In this document: in pieces, positions 37,256-46,876 of the stretch | Layout: every line of letters starts with the position of its first letter | Position numbering within the stretch: position 1 is the first letter of the stretch | DNA from: Micromonospora siamensis | Lineage (GTDB): Bacteria; Actinomycetota; Actinomycetes; Mycobacteriales; Micromonosporaceae | NCBI RefSeq assembly: GCF_900090305.1 | Contig: NZ_LT607751.1 | Coordinates: 5,704,001 to 5,768,000 of the forward strand | Length of the DNA stretch: 64,000 nt | Direction of reading: 5' to 3' | Made by a program: the position numbers and the translations under genes | The notes under the pieces: generated by a model | What the model was told of the DNA's origin: nothing | The model's input: only the letters and a program-made list of their open reading frames with translations | Databases searched by the model: none

Positions 37256-38500
37256 TCAGCGGGGAACGGCCGGGTCCGGCGCGTCCGCCGGGTCGGTGAG
37301 CGACAGCCGGCGGGTGGCGACCCGCCAGCCCAGCGCGTAGAGCAGGGTGACCAGGCCGCAACCGGCCAGCACCACCCGCTCGTCCACCAGGTCCACCACG
37401 CCCGCCACCACCAACTGGCTGACCGAGATGGCCAGGGTCGCCAGCATCATGTCGGTGGCGAAGATCCGGCCGCGCAGCCGGTCCGGCACCTCCCCCTGGA
37501 GGGCGAAGTTCGACAGCACCCAGTTGCTGCCGCCGCCCAGGTGCGCCACGAAGACCAGCACCAGCACCAGCGGGAACCAGCCGGTCACCGAGGTGCCCAG
37601 GTACGCCAGGCCGTACAGCGACATGGACAGGGCCAGCCCGGGCAGCAGCCAGGACCGGTCGGTCAGCACCCGCCGCATCAGGATCGGCCCCACCAGTGCC
37701 CCGGCGCCCCGGGCGGCGAAGAGCAGCCCGGTGCCCACCGAACCCACGCCGAACACCCCGGCGAGCAGCGGGAAGACGGTCAGCACGCCGTTGCCCAGCC
37801 CGACCGCGGACTTCACCGTGACCAGCGCCAGCACCCGCGGGTGGTGGCCGATGTGGCCCAGCGCCTCCCGGATCGCCGGCCAGGTCCGCTGCACCGGCAG
37901 GGCCGCGTCCCGGGGCGCCTGCAACGGCCGGCGGATCCGGGTCGCCAGGCCCGCGGCCAGCGCCAGGCCGACCGCGGCGACCACGAAGGAGACGTACGGG
38001 CCGGTGACCGCGCTCAGCACGCCACCCAGTGACGCGCCGACCACCGTCATGGTCCCCCAGGCCGAGCCGGCCACCGCATTGCCGGCGGCCAGGTCGTCCG
38101 GGTCCAGCACGTTGGGCAGGGCGGCCTGGGCGGCCGGCGAGTAGAGCGCCTTGGCCACCGCCACCACCGCGATGCCGAGCATGGCCAGCCACGCCGTGCC
38201 GGCGCTGCGTACCCCGAGCAGCAGCAGCACGCCGGCCAGGGCGGCGAGGTTCGCCACCATCATGATCTTGCGGCGGTCGTACCGGTCGGCGATGGTGCCG
38301 GTCCAGGGCAGCAGCAGCGCCACCACACCGGTGTCCAGGGCGAGCACCAGCGCGCCCCAGACGCCGCTGCCGGTCAACTGCGGCAGCAGCACCAGCAGCG
38401 GGACCATGACGAACCAGTCCGCACCGAAGACCACCAGCTCGGCCAGGAAGAGGTTGCGGAAGTCCCGGTTGCGGGCCAGGACCGAGACGGTGGGTGACAC
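37256..38500 (-). CDS. Major facilitator superfamily transporter
   Basis: This 414-residue protein has about 12 membrane helices and the MFS motif A-like loop DRYDRRK after the second helix. The pattern resembles the MFS-3/enterobactin exporter-like proteins (Bcr/EntS type) that act as drug or siderophore exporters. It lies 17 nt after the polysaccharide deacetylase gene and 74 nt before thrB. The substrate is unknown. Confidence 0.88.
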   Translation of the reverse strand: MSPTVSVLARNRDFRNLFLAELVVFGADWFVMVPLLVLLPQLTGSGVWGALVLALDTGVVALLLPWTGTIADRYDRRKIMMVANLAALAGVLLLLGVRSAGTAWLAMLGIAVVAVAKALYSPAAQAALPNVLDPDDLAAGNAVAGSAWGTMTVVGASLGGVLSAVTGPYVSFVVAAVGLALAAGLATRIRRPLQAPRDAALPVQRTWPAIREALGHIGHHPRVLALVTVKSAVGLGNGVLTVFPLLAGVFGVGSVGTGLLFAARGAGALVGPILMRRVLTDRSWLLPGLALSMSLYGLAYLGTSVTGWFPLVLVLVFVAHLGGGSNWVLSNFALQGEVPDRLRGRIFATDMMLATLAISVSQLVVAGVVDLVDERVVLAGCGLVTLLYALGWRVATRRLSLTDPADAPDPAVPR

Positions 38501-38517
38501 CCCGGCACCCTAACGGC

Positions 38518-39327
38518 TCAGACCTCGGCGCCGGCATGCAGGAGTTGGGAAACCGTCACGAAGCGGTAGCCGCGACCGCGCAGGCCGCCGATCAGATCAG
38601 GCAGCCCGTTCAACGCCACCAGCCGCTGTCGCGTGCCGACGTCGTGCGCCAGCAGGATGGTGCCGGGGCGGACGTCGGCCACGATCCGCCGGGCGTGTCC
38701 CGCCGGGTCGCCGGGGAACTCGCCCTCCACCATCTGGAGGGTCCAGAGCACCAGCCGGTAGTCCAGCCGGGCGGCGGCGTGCAGCACCGCGCCGCCGAGG
38801 TGCCCCCAGGGCGGGCGGAGCAGCCGGGGCGCCACCCCGGTCACCTCCGCGATGGTGTCGTGGCTGCGGCGCAGGTCGTCGTGGACGGCGGTGGCGTCCA
38901 TCCGGGCCAGGTCGCGGTGCGCCCAGCTGTGGTTGCCGACCTCGTGCCGGCCCAGCCGGCCGCGCACCACGTCGGCGTGCCGCCGGGCCCGCTCACCGAC
39001 CAGGAAGAAGGTCGCCGGCACGTCGAGGCGGTCCAGGGTGTCCAGCACCATCGGTGTCCACTGTGGCCGTGGCCCGTCGTCGAAGGTGAGCGCCACCAGC
39101 GGGGTGTCCGTGCGTACCCCCCAGGTGACCGCGACGGCGCCCGCGCCGACCTCCTGGAAACGGTTGCCCAGGGTGGCGCTCGCCGGCCCCCCGCCCAGCG
39201 GCAGCCGGCGGTCGGCGATCCAGGCGCTCTCCGCCGTCGCCACCGCGCCCGCCGCGGCGCCACCGGCCAGCAGGACGGTCCGGCGCAGCAGGGCCCGCCG
39301 CCCCCACCGGCCCGCCTCGTCCGACAT
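38518..39327 (-). CDS. Exported polysaccharide deacetylase (NodB domain, CE4)
   Basis: This 269-residue protein has a twin-arginine-like signal (RRALLRRTVLLAGGAAAGA). Its NodB domain has motif 1 TFDDGP (metal and base Asp), motif 2 HSWAH, motif 3 RPPWG, and motif 5 ILLAHD. All metal and catalytic positions are present, so it should be an active deacetylase acting on peptidoglycan or another wall glycan. The ATG at 39327 is chosen because the signal starts there; an upstream in-frame extension is low-complexity. Confidence 0.9.
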   Translation of the reverse strand: MSDEAGRWGRRALLRRTVLLAGGAAAGAVATAESAWIADRRLPLGGGPASATLGNRFQEVGAGAVAVTWGVRTDTPLVALTFDDGPRPQWTPMVLDTLDRLDVPATFFLVGERARRHADVVRGRLGRHEVGNHSWAHRDLARMDATAVHDDLRRSHDTIAEVTGVAPRLLRPPWGHLGGAVLHAAARLDYRLVLWTLQMVEGEFPGDPAGHARRIVADVRPGTILLAHDVGTRQRLVALNGLPDLIGGLRGRGYRFVTVSQLLHAGAEV

Positions 39328-39490
39328 CCCCGCTCCGCTCCGCCACCCACCGGTGGCCGGGCACCCGTCGCCGAGGCCTCCCCGGCCGCGACCGCGTCCG
39401 CGACCATCGGGGCGGCGGACCCGGAACGGCGACAGGGAACGGATCGGCACGTACAGTATGCACCGCATCACTGAACGCGAAGAGTGGGAT

Positions 39491-39529
39491 GTCGGATCCC
39501 CGCCCCGGAGCGCGGGGCGGGGATCCGAC
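39491..39529 (-). terminator. Intrinsic hairpin after the RND pump gene
   Basis: Two perfect 16-nt arms (39491-39506 and 39514-39529) enclose a 7-nt loop, 5 nt after the RND stop. They insulate the deacetylase/MFS genes from the pump transcript. Confidence 0.75.
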
Positions 39530-39534
39530 CGGAG

Positions 39535-42500
39535 TCACTCGGCCGGCGGCAGCGGGGAACGGCGGCTCTTCGGCAGGCGCAGCACCTCGAACTGGTCGGT
39601 CCCGTCCAGCAACGCGGCCGAGGGCGCGGAACGCTGCGCCGGCACGGTCACCGGGGCGGGTACGGGCGCCGCCGGCCCGTCGACCGGCGCGGTCCCGGCG
39701 ACCGCGGCGGGGGCACCGGCCGGAGCCGTCGGTTCGGGCCCACCGGCGGGAGCGTCCGTCGTGCCGCCCCGTCCCCAGCGGCGTCGCACCGACTCCTTCG
39801 CGTACTCGACCATCGCGTAGAGCGTGGGCACCAGCACCAGGGTCAGCAGCGTCGAGCTGATCAGGCCGCCGATCACCACGATGGCCAGCGGCCGGGAGAT
39901 GAAGCCGCCCTCGCCGGTCAGGCCGAACGCCATCGGCAGCAGCGCGAAGACGGTCGCCACGGCGGTCATCAGGATCGGCCGCAGCCGGCGCCGGCCGCCC
40001 TCGACCACCGCCTCCGCCACGCCCATGCCCTGCGCCCGGTACTGGTTGACCAGGTCGAGCAGGACGATCGCGTTGGTCACCACGATGCCGACCAGCATCA
40101 GCACGCCGATCAGCGCCGGCACGCCCAGCGGGGTGCCGGTGACCAGCAGCAGTCCGATCGCGCCGGTCGCCGCGAACGGCACCGAGACCAGCAGGATCAG
40201 CGCCTGGGTGATGCTCCGGAACGTGGCCACCATGATCAGGAAGACGATGGCGATCGCCGCCAGCACGGCCAGGCCCAGGTCGCCGAAGGCGTCCTTCTGC
40301 TGGGCGCTGGCCCCGCCGACGGTGAACGTCGCGCCCGGCACGTCGATCGCGTCCAGCCGCTGCTGGAGCTCCCGGGTGGTGGCGCCCAGGTTGGAGCCGG
40401 TGGCCGTACCGGTCACCGAGACGCTGCGCCCGCCGTCGATCCGGGTCACCTGCTGCGGCCCCTCGGCCTCGGTGACCTTCGCGACCGCGCCCAGCTTCAC
40501 CGGACCCACCGGCAGCGCCTTGAGCTGCGCCACCGTCGCCGGCGGGGTGGCGGTGCTCCGCAGCACCACCTGCCGGGGCACGTCGTCGAAGGTCACCTCG
40601 CCCAGCGGGGCACCCCGGTACGCCTGCGCGACCAGCCGCCCGACGGCCGCCTCGCTGAGCCCGTACCGGGCCGCGGCGACCCGGTCGACGTCGACGTCCA
40701 GCCGGGGCGTCCGCTCGGCCAGGCCACTGGCGACATCCTCGACGCCCGGCGTGCCGGCCAGCGCCGTCCGGGCGGCCTCGGCGGCCCGGTTCAGCGCCTC
40801 CGGGTCGCTCGCCTGGACCACGACCTCCAGCTCGTCGCCGGAGGCGCCGCCCTGACCCCGGCCGAAGGTCAGCTCGCCGGCCGTCGCGCCGAGCCGGTCG
40901 AACTCCCGGCGCAGCTCCTCGCGTACCTCCGGGGCGTCGCGCTCGCCGTCCAGGGCGAGCGACCAGCGTGCGGTGTCGTTGCCCCCGCCGCCCTCCCACG
41001 GCCGGTCGCTGCCACCGATGCTGACCTGGTACGTCTCGACGCCCGCGGTCCGGGCCAGCACGTCCTCGACCGCCTTGGCCGCCTGGTCGGTGCCGGCCAG
41101 GCCGGTGCCGGCGGGCATCTGCTGGCTGATGTTCAGGGTGTCCTGGCCGGAGTCGTCCAGGAAGTTGGTCTCCAGCTGGCGGGAGAGGCCGAAGGTGCCG
41201 AGCAGCACCACCAGTCCCACCGCCACGGTCGCCCAGCGGGTCCGCCAGGAACCGGTGGCGAACCGCACCACCGGCAGGTACGCCCGCTGCAACGGGCTGC
41301 GCAGCTCCTTCTCCTCGGCGGCCCGCCGGGCCGCCGGGTCCTCGACGCCGGCCCGGGGGGCCCGCAGGAACCAGTACGCGAGCACCGGCACCACGGTCAG
41401 CGAGACCAGCAGCGAGGCCAGCAGGGCGACCGTGACGGTGATGGCGAACGGCGCGAAGAGCTGCCCGACGAAGCCGCCGACCAGCGCGATCGGGGCGAAG
41501 ACGGCGACCGTGGTGAGGGTGGAGGCGGTCACCGCGCCGGCCACCTCGCGGACCGCGCCGAGGATGGCGTCCCGCCGGGGCTCGCCGTAGCCGAGGTGCC
41601 GCTTGATGTTCTCCAGCACGACGATCGAGTCGTCGACCACCCGGCCGACCGCGATGGTCAGCGCGCCCAGGGTGAGCAGGTTCAGCGAGTAGTCGCCGAC
41701 CCAGAGGGCGATCAGGGCGACCAGCACCGACAGCGGGATGGAGACCGCCGTGACCAGGGTGGAGCGGACCGACAGCAGGAAGACCAGGATGACCACGACC
41801 GCCATCAGCAGGCCGAGCAGCCCCTCGGTGGTCAGGCTCTCGATGGACCGCTCGATGAACGGGGCCTGGTCGAAGACCACGGCGAGGTCGGCGCCGCCGG
41901 CGCCCTTCAGCTCGGCCAGCCGGTCCCGGATCTCGTGCGAGATGGTCACCGCGTTGCCGTCCGGGGCGGCGGTGACGGCCAGGCCCAGGCTGGGCCGGCC
42001 GTTGGTGCGGGTGATGGCGGTGGCCGGGGCGAGTTCCTCGGTCACGGTGGCCACCGACCCGAGGGTGACCGGCCGGGCCGGCGCGCGGCGCACCGGCGGG
42101 GCGGCGACGGGCTTGACCGCCGGCTTCCCGGGCACCGGCTTGGCGGCCGGCGGCCTGGGCGGCGCGGGCGGCGTCACGACCTTGAGGACCAGCCCGCGCA
42201 GCTCCTTCACCGAGCGGATCGGGCCACCCACCTGCACCGGAAGGGAGCGGCTGCCGTCGGTCACCGTGCCGGCGGGGACCGCCACGCCGTTGGTCCGGAG
42301 CAGCTCGGCGATGGCGCTGGGTTCGATCTTGTTGGCGGCCAGCTTCGCCGGGTCCGGCCTGACCACCACGATCGGGTCCCGGGCGCCGGTCAGCGCCACC
42401 GAGCGGACGCCCTCGATCCCCTCGAGCTCCGGCAGGACCGACCGGCGCAGCCGCTGGGCGAGCGCCTGCTCGTCCCCGTCACCGGAGGCGGCCAGCACCA

Positions 42501-42915
42501 CGGCCGGCAGGTCGTCGGTGGAGCCGGCGAGCACCTGCGGCTCGACGCCCGCCGGGAGCTGGCCGGCGATCCGGCCCAGCGCGGCCTGCATCTTGTTGAC
42601 CACGTCGTCCACATCGGTGCCGAACGTGTACTGCACCACGACGGTGGCCGAGCCCTCCCGCGAGGTGGAGGTGATCTTCTCCAGCCCCGGCACGCCCTGG
42701 AGGCTGTTCTCGATCGGCTCGGTCACCTGCGCCTCGACCACCTCGGGCGAGGCACCGGGCTGGACGGCCACGACGAACGCGGCGGGCAGCTCCAACGAGG
42801 GCAGGAGCTGCTGCTTCAACGACGGAACGGCGAACGCCCCGAACGCCGCGGTCACCACCGCGATGAGGGCGACCAGCCCTCGGTTGGCGAGGCTGGATCT
42901 GGCGAGCAGCGACAT
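39535..42915 (-). CDS. RND-superfamily (HAE1/AcrB-like) efflux permease
   Basis: This 1126-residue permease has the full AcrB plan: one N-terminal helix, a large extracytoplasmic loop (FVVAVQPGASPEVVEAQVTE), a helix bundle with the proton-relay region VGRVVDDSIVVLENI, and a duplicated second half. A Pro/Ala/Lys-rich stretch of about 30 residues interrupts the first loop near residues 247-280, and the C terminus carries a 60-residue Pro/Ala-rich tail. No membrane-fusion or outer-membrane partner gene is adjacent, as expected without an LPS outer membrane. The substrate is unknown. Confidence 0.9.
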   Translation of the reverse strand: MSLLARSSLANRGLVALIAVVTAAFGAFAVPSLKQQLLPSLELPAAFVVAVQPGASPEVVEAQVTEPIENSLQGVPGLEKITSTSREGSATVVVQYTFGTDVDDVVNKMQAALGRIAGQLPAGVEPQVLAGSTDDLPAVVLAASGDGDEQALAQRLRRSVLPELEGIEGVRSVALTGARDPIVVVRPDPAKLAANKIEPSAIAELLRTNGVAVPAGTVTDGSRSLPVQVGGPIRSVKELRGLVLKVVTPPAPPRPPAAKPVPGKPAVKPVAAPPVRRAPARPVTLGSVATVTEELAPATAITRTNGRPSLGLAVTAAPDGNAVTISHEIRDRLAELKGAGGADLAVVFDQAPFIERSIESLTTEGLLGLLMAVVVILVFLLSVRSTLVTAVSIPLSVLVALIALWVGDYSLNLLTLGALTIAVGRVVDDSIVVLENIKRHLGYGEPRRDAILGAVREVAGAVTASTLTTVAVFAPIALVGGFVGQLFAPFAITVTVALLASLLVSLTVVPVLAYWFLRAPRAGVEDPAARRAAEEKELRSPLQRAYLPVVRFATGSWRTRWATVAVGLVVLLGTFGLSRQLETNFLDDSGQDTLNISQQMPAGTGLAGTDQAAKAVEDVLARTAGVETYQVSIGGSDRPWEGGGGNDTARWSLALDGERDAPEVREELRREFDRLGATAGELTFGRGQGGASGDELEVVVQASDPEALNRAAEAARTALAGTPGVEDVASGLAERTPRLDVDVDRVAAARYGLSEAAVGRLVAQAYRGAPLGEVTFDDVPRQVVLRSTATPPATVAQLKALPVGPVKLGAVAKVTEAEGPQQVTRIDGGRSVSVTGTATGSNLGATTRELQQRLDAIDVPGATFTVGGASAQQKDAFGDLGLAVLAAIAIVFLIMVATFRSITQALILLVSVPFAATGAIGLLLVTGTPLGVPALIGVLMLVGIVVTNAIVLLDLVNQYRAQGMGVAEAVVEGGRRRLRPILMTAVATVFALLPMAFGLTGEGGFISRPLAIVVIGGLISSTLLTLVLVPTLYAMVEYAKESVRRRWGRGGTTDAPAGGPEPTAPAGAPAAVAGTAPVDGPAAPVPAPVTVPAQRSAPSAALLDGTDQFEVLRLPKSRRSPLPPAE

Positions 42916-43016
42916 CGGGACGGCTCACTCCTGAGGGGAAGGGACGGCTCGGTGGGGCAAGTGTGCCGGAACCGATCTTCGTCACCCACGCCGCCCCCGC
43001 GCCCGGGGCGACGCGC

Positions 43017-44066
43017 TCAGGCCAGGTCGAGGGAGCGCGCCGCGGCCAGCGGGTCGTTGGCGATGGTGACCGGCGCGGGCGCGGTGGAGATGGCCCACTC
43101 CGGGTCCTTGAGGCCGTGCCCGGTGACCGTGCAGACGACGGTGGACCCGGCCGGCACCCGGCCGGCCGCGCCCTGCTGGAGCAGACCGGCGACGCTGGCC
43201 GCGCTGCCCAGCTCGACGAAGACACCCACCTCGCGGGCGAGGAGACGGTACGCCGACAGGATCTCCCGGTCGGTGACCGCGGCGATCAGCCCCTCGGAGG
43301 CGTCCCGGGCGTCGATCGCCCTGGTCCAGCTGGCCGGGTTGCCGATCCGGATGGCGGTGGCGATGGTGGACGGCTCCGGCACCACCTTGCCGCCGACCAG
43401 CGGCGCGGCCCCGGCGGCCTGGAAGCCGTACATCTTCGGGGCGCGGGTGGCGTTGCCGTCGTGCACGTCCTCGGAGTAGCCCATCCAGTACGCCGAGATG
43501 TTGCCGGCGTTGCCGACGGGCAGGCAGTGGATGTCCGGGGCGTCGCCGAGCGCCTCGACGATCTCGAACGCGGCGGTCTTCTGGCCGTGCAACCGGTTGA
43601 TGTTGACCGAGTTGACCAGGGCCACCGGGTAGTCCTGGGCGAGCTTGCCGGCCAGCGCGAGGCAGTCGTCGAAGTTGCCGTTGACCTGGAGCAACTTGGC
43701 GCCGTGCACCAGCGCCTGGGCCAGCTTGCCCAGCGCGATCTTGCCCTGCGGCACCAGCACCGCGCAGGTGATCCCGGCGCGGGCCGCGTACGCCGCCGCG
43801 GAGGCGCTGGTGTTGCCGGTGGAGGCGCAGATGAGCGCCTTGTCGCCGGCCTCCACCGCCTTGGACACGGCGACGGTCATGCCCCGGTCCTTGAACGAGC
43901 CGGTGGGGTTGGCGCCCTCGACCTTCAGCCACACGTCGCAGTCGAGGCGCTCGGAAAGCGCCGGCGCCGGCAGCAGCGGGGTGTTTCCCTCGTGCAGGGT
44001 GACGACGGGCGTCGCGTCGGTGACCGGGAGCCGGTTCCGGTACGCGTCGATCAGTCCTCGCCACAT
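43017..44066 (-). CDS. thrC: Threonine synthase
   Basis: This 349-residue PLP enzyme converts O-phosphohomoserine to threonine. The PLP Lys is in [15 protein letters not shown] (about residue 59), the phosphate-binding Gly loop is [13 protein letters not shown], and [15 protein letters not shown] is the substrate loop. It is the short actinobacterial form. It follows hom after 97 nt that contain a nested hairpin, and the downstream partner thrB is displaced. Confidence 0.95.
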   Translation of the reverse strand: MWRGLIDAYRNRLPVTDATPVVTLHEGNTPLLPAPALSERLDCDVWLKVEGANPTGSFKDRGMTVAVSKAVEAGDKALICASTGNTSASAAAYAARAGITCAVLVPQGKIALGKLAQALVHGAKLLQVNGNFDDCLALAGKLAQDYPVALVNSVNINRLHGQKTAAFEIVEALGDAPDIHCLPVGNAGNISAYWMGYSEDVHDGNATRAPKMYGFQAAGAAPLVGGKVVPEPSTIATAIRIGNPASWTRAIDARDASEGLIAAVTDREILSAYRLLAREVGVFVELGSAASVAGLLQQGAAGRVPAGSTVVCTVTGHGLKDPEWAISTAPAPVTIANDPLAAARSLDLA

Positions 44067-44088
44067 GTCGTTGCTCCTATCGTCGTCC

Positions 44089-44153
44089 CCCGTCAGGGTG
44101 GCTCACGGCGTGCGGCCGGCCGGGGCCGCACCCGAGGTCATCCACCTGACGGG
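44089..44153 (-). promoter_or_regulatory. Nested hairpin between hom and thrC
   Basis: An outer stem CCCGTCAGG/CCTGACGGG (44089-44097, 44145-44153) encloses an inner 8-bp stem GTGCGGCC/GGCCGCAC (44110-44117, 44124-44131). No T-tract follows. It may act as partial terminator, RNA-stability element or attenuator that sets the hom:thrC ratio. Confidence 0.45.
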
Positions 44154-44163
44154 ACGAGCCATC

Positions 44164-45489
44164 TCAGGCCCCGCCCTCGACGCGCAGCACACTCGCCACC
44201 GACCGGACGATGTCCAGCCCGCGCAGCTCGCGGACGGTCGCGGCCAGCGCGGCGTCCGGCGCGACGTGCGTGACGATGACCAGGTCCGCGTCCTCGCCCC
44301 GGCCGGCCGGTCCGCCACCCGCCGGGCCCTGCCGGACGGTGGCGATGGAGACGTCGTGCCGGGCGAAGACCCCGGCGACGGACTGGAGCACACCCGGACG
44401 GTCGGCCACGTCGAGGCTGATGTGGTAGCGGGTGAGCGCCTCCCCCATCGGCCGCACGGCCAGGTCGGCGTACGCGGACTCGCTGGCCGCCCGGGCCCCG
44501 GCGAGCCGGTTGCGGGCCACCGCCACCACGTCGCCGAGGACGGCGCTGGCGGTCGGCGCCCCGCCGGCGCCCCGGCCGTAGAACATCAGCTGCCCGGCCG
44601 CCTCGGCCTCGACGAAGACCGCGTTGAACGCGTCACCGACGCTGGCCAGCGGGTGGCCCAGCGGGATCATCGCCGGGTGCACCCGGACGCTGACCGTCTC
44701 CCGGCCCGCGTCGTCGACGCCCCGGGCGGCGATGCAGAGCAGCTTGATGGTGCAGCCCATCGCCTTGGCGCTGGCCACGTCGGCGGCGGTCACCTCGGTG
44801 ATGCCCTCGCGGTGCACGTCGGCGGCGGTGACCCGGGTGTGGAAGGCCAGCGAGGCGAGGATGGCGGCCTTCGCGGCGGCGTCGAAGCCCTCCACGTCGG
44901 CGGTCGGGTCCGCCTCGGCGTACCCCAGCTCGGTGGCCTCCTCCAGCGCCTCGGCGAAGCCGGCGCCGGTGGCGTCCATGGCGGAGAGGATGAAGTTGGT
45001 GGTGCCGTTGACGATGCCGGTGACCCGGTTGATCCGGTCACCGTGCAGCGAGTCGCGCAGCGGGCGCAGCAGCGGGATCGCCCCGGCGACGCTGGCCTCG
45101 TAGTAGAGGTCCGCGTCGCCCTCGGCGGCGGCGTCGTGCAGCGCCGCGCCGTCCTCGGCGAGCAGCGCCTTGTTGGCGGTGACCACGCTCTTGCCGGCGC
45201 GCAGCGCCTCGACCAGCCAGCTGCGGGCCGGCTCGATGCCGCCGACCATCTCGACCACCACGTCGACGTCGTCGCGCTTGATCAGGCCGAGCGGGTCGGT
45301 GGTGAACAGCGCCGGGTCGACGGGCAGGCCGGCCCGGTCCCGGCCGACCCGGCGTACGGCGATGCCGGCGATCTCCAGCGGAGCCCCGATCCGGGCGGTG
45401 AGGTCGGCCGACTGCTCGTGCAGCAGCCGGACCACCTCACTGCCGACGGTTCCGCAGCCGAGCAGCGCCAAACGCACAGGTGACGTCAT
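44164..45489 (-). CDS. hom: Homoserine dehydrogenase
   Basis: This 441-residue enzyme reduces aspartate semialdehyde to homoserine. The N-terminal Rossmann motif is LLGCGTVGSEVVRLL. The catalytic region has VAGAIPLLRPLRDSL and VNGTTNFIL. A C-terminal ACT domain (VADRPGVLQSVAGVFARHDVSI) implies threonine feedback control. Its ATG overlaps the lysA stop (ATGA). Confidence 0.96.
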   Translation of the reverse strand: MTSPVRLALLGCGTVGSEVVRLLHEQSADLTARIGAPLEIAGIAVRRVGRDRAGLPVDPALFTTDPLGLIKRDDVDVVVEMVGGIEPARSWLVEALRAGKSVVTANKALLAEDGAALHDAAAEGDADLYYEASVAGAIPLLRPLRDSLHGDRINRVTGIVNGTTNFILSAMDATGAGFAEALEEATELGYAEADPTADVEGFDAAAKAAILASLAFHTRVTAADVHREGITEVTAADVASAKAMGCTIKLLCIAARGVDDAGRETVSVRVHPAMIPLGHPLASVGDAFNAVFVEAEAAGQLMFYGRGAGGAPTASAVLGDVVAVARNRLAGARAASESAYADLAVRPMGEALTRYHISLDVADRPGVLQSVAGVFARHDVSIATVRQGPAGGGPAGRGEDADLVIVTHVAPDAALAATVRELRGLDIVRSVASVLRVEGGA

Positions 45490-46871
45490 CCCACATCCAG
45501 AGTGAGCAGGTCCTCTTCGGTTTCCCGCCGGACGATCAGCCGGGCCCGTCCGGCACGCACCGCGACCACCGGGGGGCGCGGCACGTGGTTGTAGTTGCTG
45601 GCCATGCTCCGGCAGTACGCACCCGTGCCGGGCACCGCGACAAGATCTCCGGGCTGCACGTCGGCGGGCAGGAATTCATCCTTCACCACGATGTCCCCGG
45701 ACTCACAGTGCTTTCCCACCACGCGGGCGAGCAGCGGCTCGGCCGACGACGCCCGGTTGGCCACCGTGGCCGAGTACGACGCGTCGTAGAGGGCGGTCCG
45801 GATGTTGTCGCTCATCCCCCCGTCGACGCTCACGTACGTCCGCAACCCGTCGACGTCCTTGACCGTGCCCACCTCGTAGAGGGTGAACACCGCCGGCCCG
45901 ACGATGGCCCGGCCCGGCTCGATCGACAGCCGGGGCACGGCGAGCCGCTCCGCCGCGCACTCCGCGTCGACGATCTTGCGCATCCGCTTGGCCAGCTCGT
46001 GCGGCGACGAGGGGTCGTCCTGGGTGGTGTACGCGATGCCGAAGCCGCCGCCGAGGTCCAGCTCGGGCAGCTCCACCCCGCGCGCGTCGCGGATCTGCGC
46101 CTGCAGGCCGAGCACCCGGCGGGCGGAGACCTCGAAGCCGCTGGTGTCGAAGATCTGCGAACCGATGTGCGAGTGCAGGCCGCGCAGGTCGAGCACGTCC
46201 TCGTCGAGGACCCGCAGGGCCGCCGCCAGGGCCGCCCCGCCGGCCAGCGAGAAGCCGAACTTCTGGTCCTCGTGGGCGGTGGCGATGAACTCGTGGGTGT
46301 GCGCCTCCACGCCGACGGTCACCCGGACCAGCACGCCGGGGCGTACCCCGCGCTCGCGGGCCAGCGCGGTGAGCCGGTCGATCTCGGTGAACGAGTCCAG
46401 GACGATCCGCCCCACCCCGGCGTCCAGCGCCCGGGTCAGCTCGGCCACCGACTTGTTGTTGCCGTGGAAGGCGATCCGCGCCGGGTCCATCCCGGCCGCC
46501 AGCGCGGTGGCCAGCTCGCCGCCGGTGCAGACGTCGAGGAGCAGCCCCTCCTCGGCGATCATCCGCACCACCGCGCGGCAGAGGAACGCCTTGCCCGCGT
46601 AGTAGACGTCCGCGTCGCCGAAGGCGTCCCGGAACTCCCGGGCCCGGGCCCGCAGGTCGTCCTCGTCCAGGACGTACGCCGGGGTGCCGTACTCCCGGGC
46701 GAGTTCGTGGACCGACAGGCCGGCGACCCGCAGCGCGCCGTCGGCGCCGCGGGTGACGTTGTGCGGCCACAGGGCCGGCACCAGGGTGTTGACGTCCACC
46801 GGGGTACGCAGCCACGACGGGCCGCGGCTGCCGATGTCGCCGTGCAGGGCACCGGCCTCGTGCGCGCGCAT
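45486..46871 (-). CDS. lysA: Diaminopimelate decarboxylase
   Basis: This 461-residue fold-III PLP enzyme makes lysine from meso-diaminopimelate. The PLP Lys is in VYYAGKAFLCRAVV, HGNNKSVAEL follows, and the Cys-Glu pair is in GKHCESGDIVV. The N terminus is about 30 residues longer than the E. coli protein, as in other actinobacteria. It starts 5 nt after argS and overlaps hom by 4 nt, so argS-lysA-hom-thrC should be one transcript. Confidence 0.95.
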   Translation of the reverse strand: MRAHEAGALHGDIGSRGPSWLRTPVDVNTLVPALWPHNVTRGADGALRVAGLSVHELAREYGTPAYVLDEDDLRARAREFRDAFGDADVYYAGKAFLCRAVVRMIAEEGLLLDVCTGGELATALAAGMDPARIAFHGNNKSVAELTRALDAGVGRIVLDSFTEIDRLTALARERGVRPGVLVRVTVGVEAHTHEFIATAHEDQKFGFSLAGGAALAAALRVLDEDVLDLRGLHSHIGSQIFDTSGFEVSARRVLGLQAQIRDARGVELPELDLGGGFGIAYTTQDDPSSPHELAKRMRKIVDAECAAERLAVPRLSIEPGRAIVGPAVFTLYEVGTVKDVDGLRTYVSVDGGMSDNIRTALYDASYSATVANRASSAEPLLARVVGKHCESGDIVVKDEFLPADVQPGDLVAVPGTGAYCRSMASNYNHVPRPPVVAVRAGRARLIVRRETEEDLLTLDVG

Positions 46872-46876
46872 GATGC

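Noticed and set aside
39484..43479. A plus-strand open frame of 1331 codons opposite the RND pump and thrC
   Set aside because: It is a codon shadow. The complementary strand encodes two clear families, while this frame reads as His/Arg/Gly/Asp-rich low-complexity sequence without any motif, as expected opposite GC-rich third positions.
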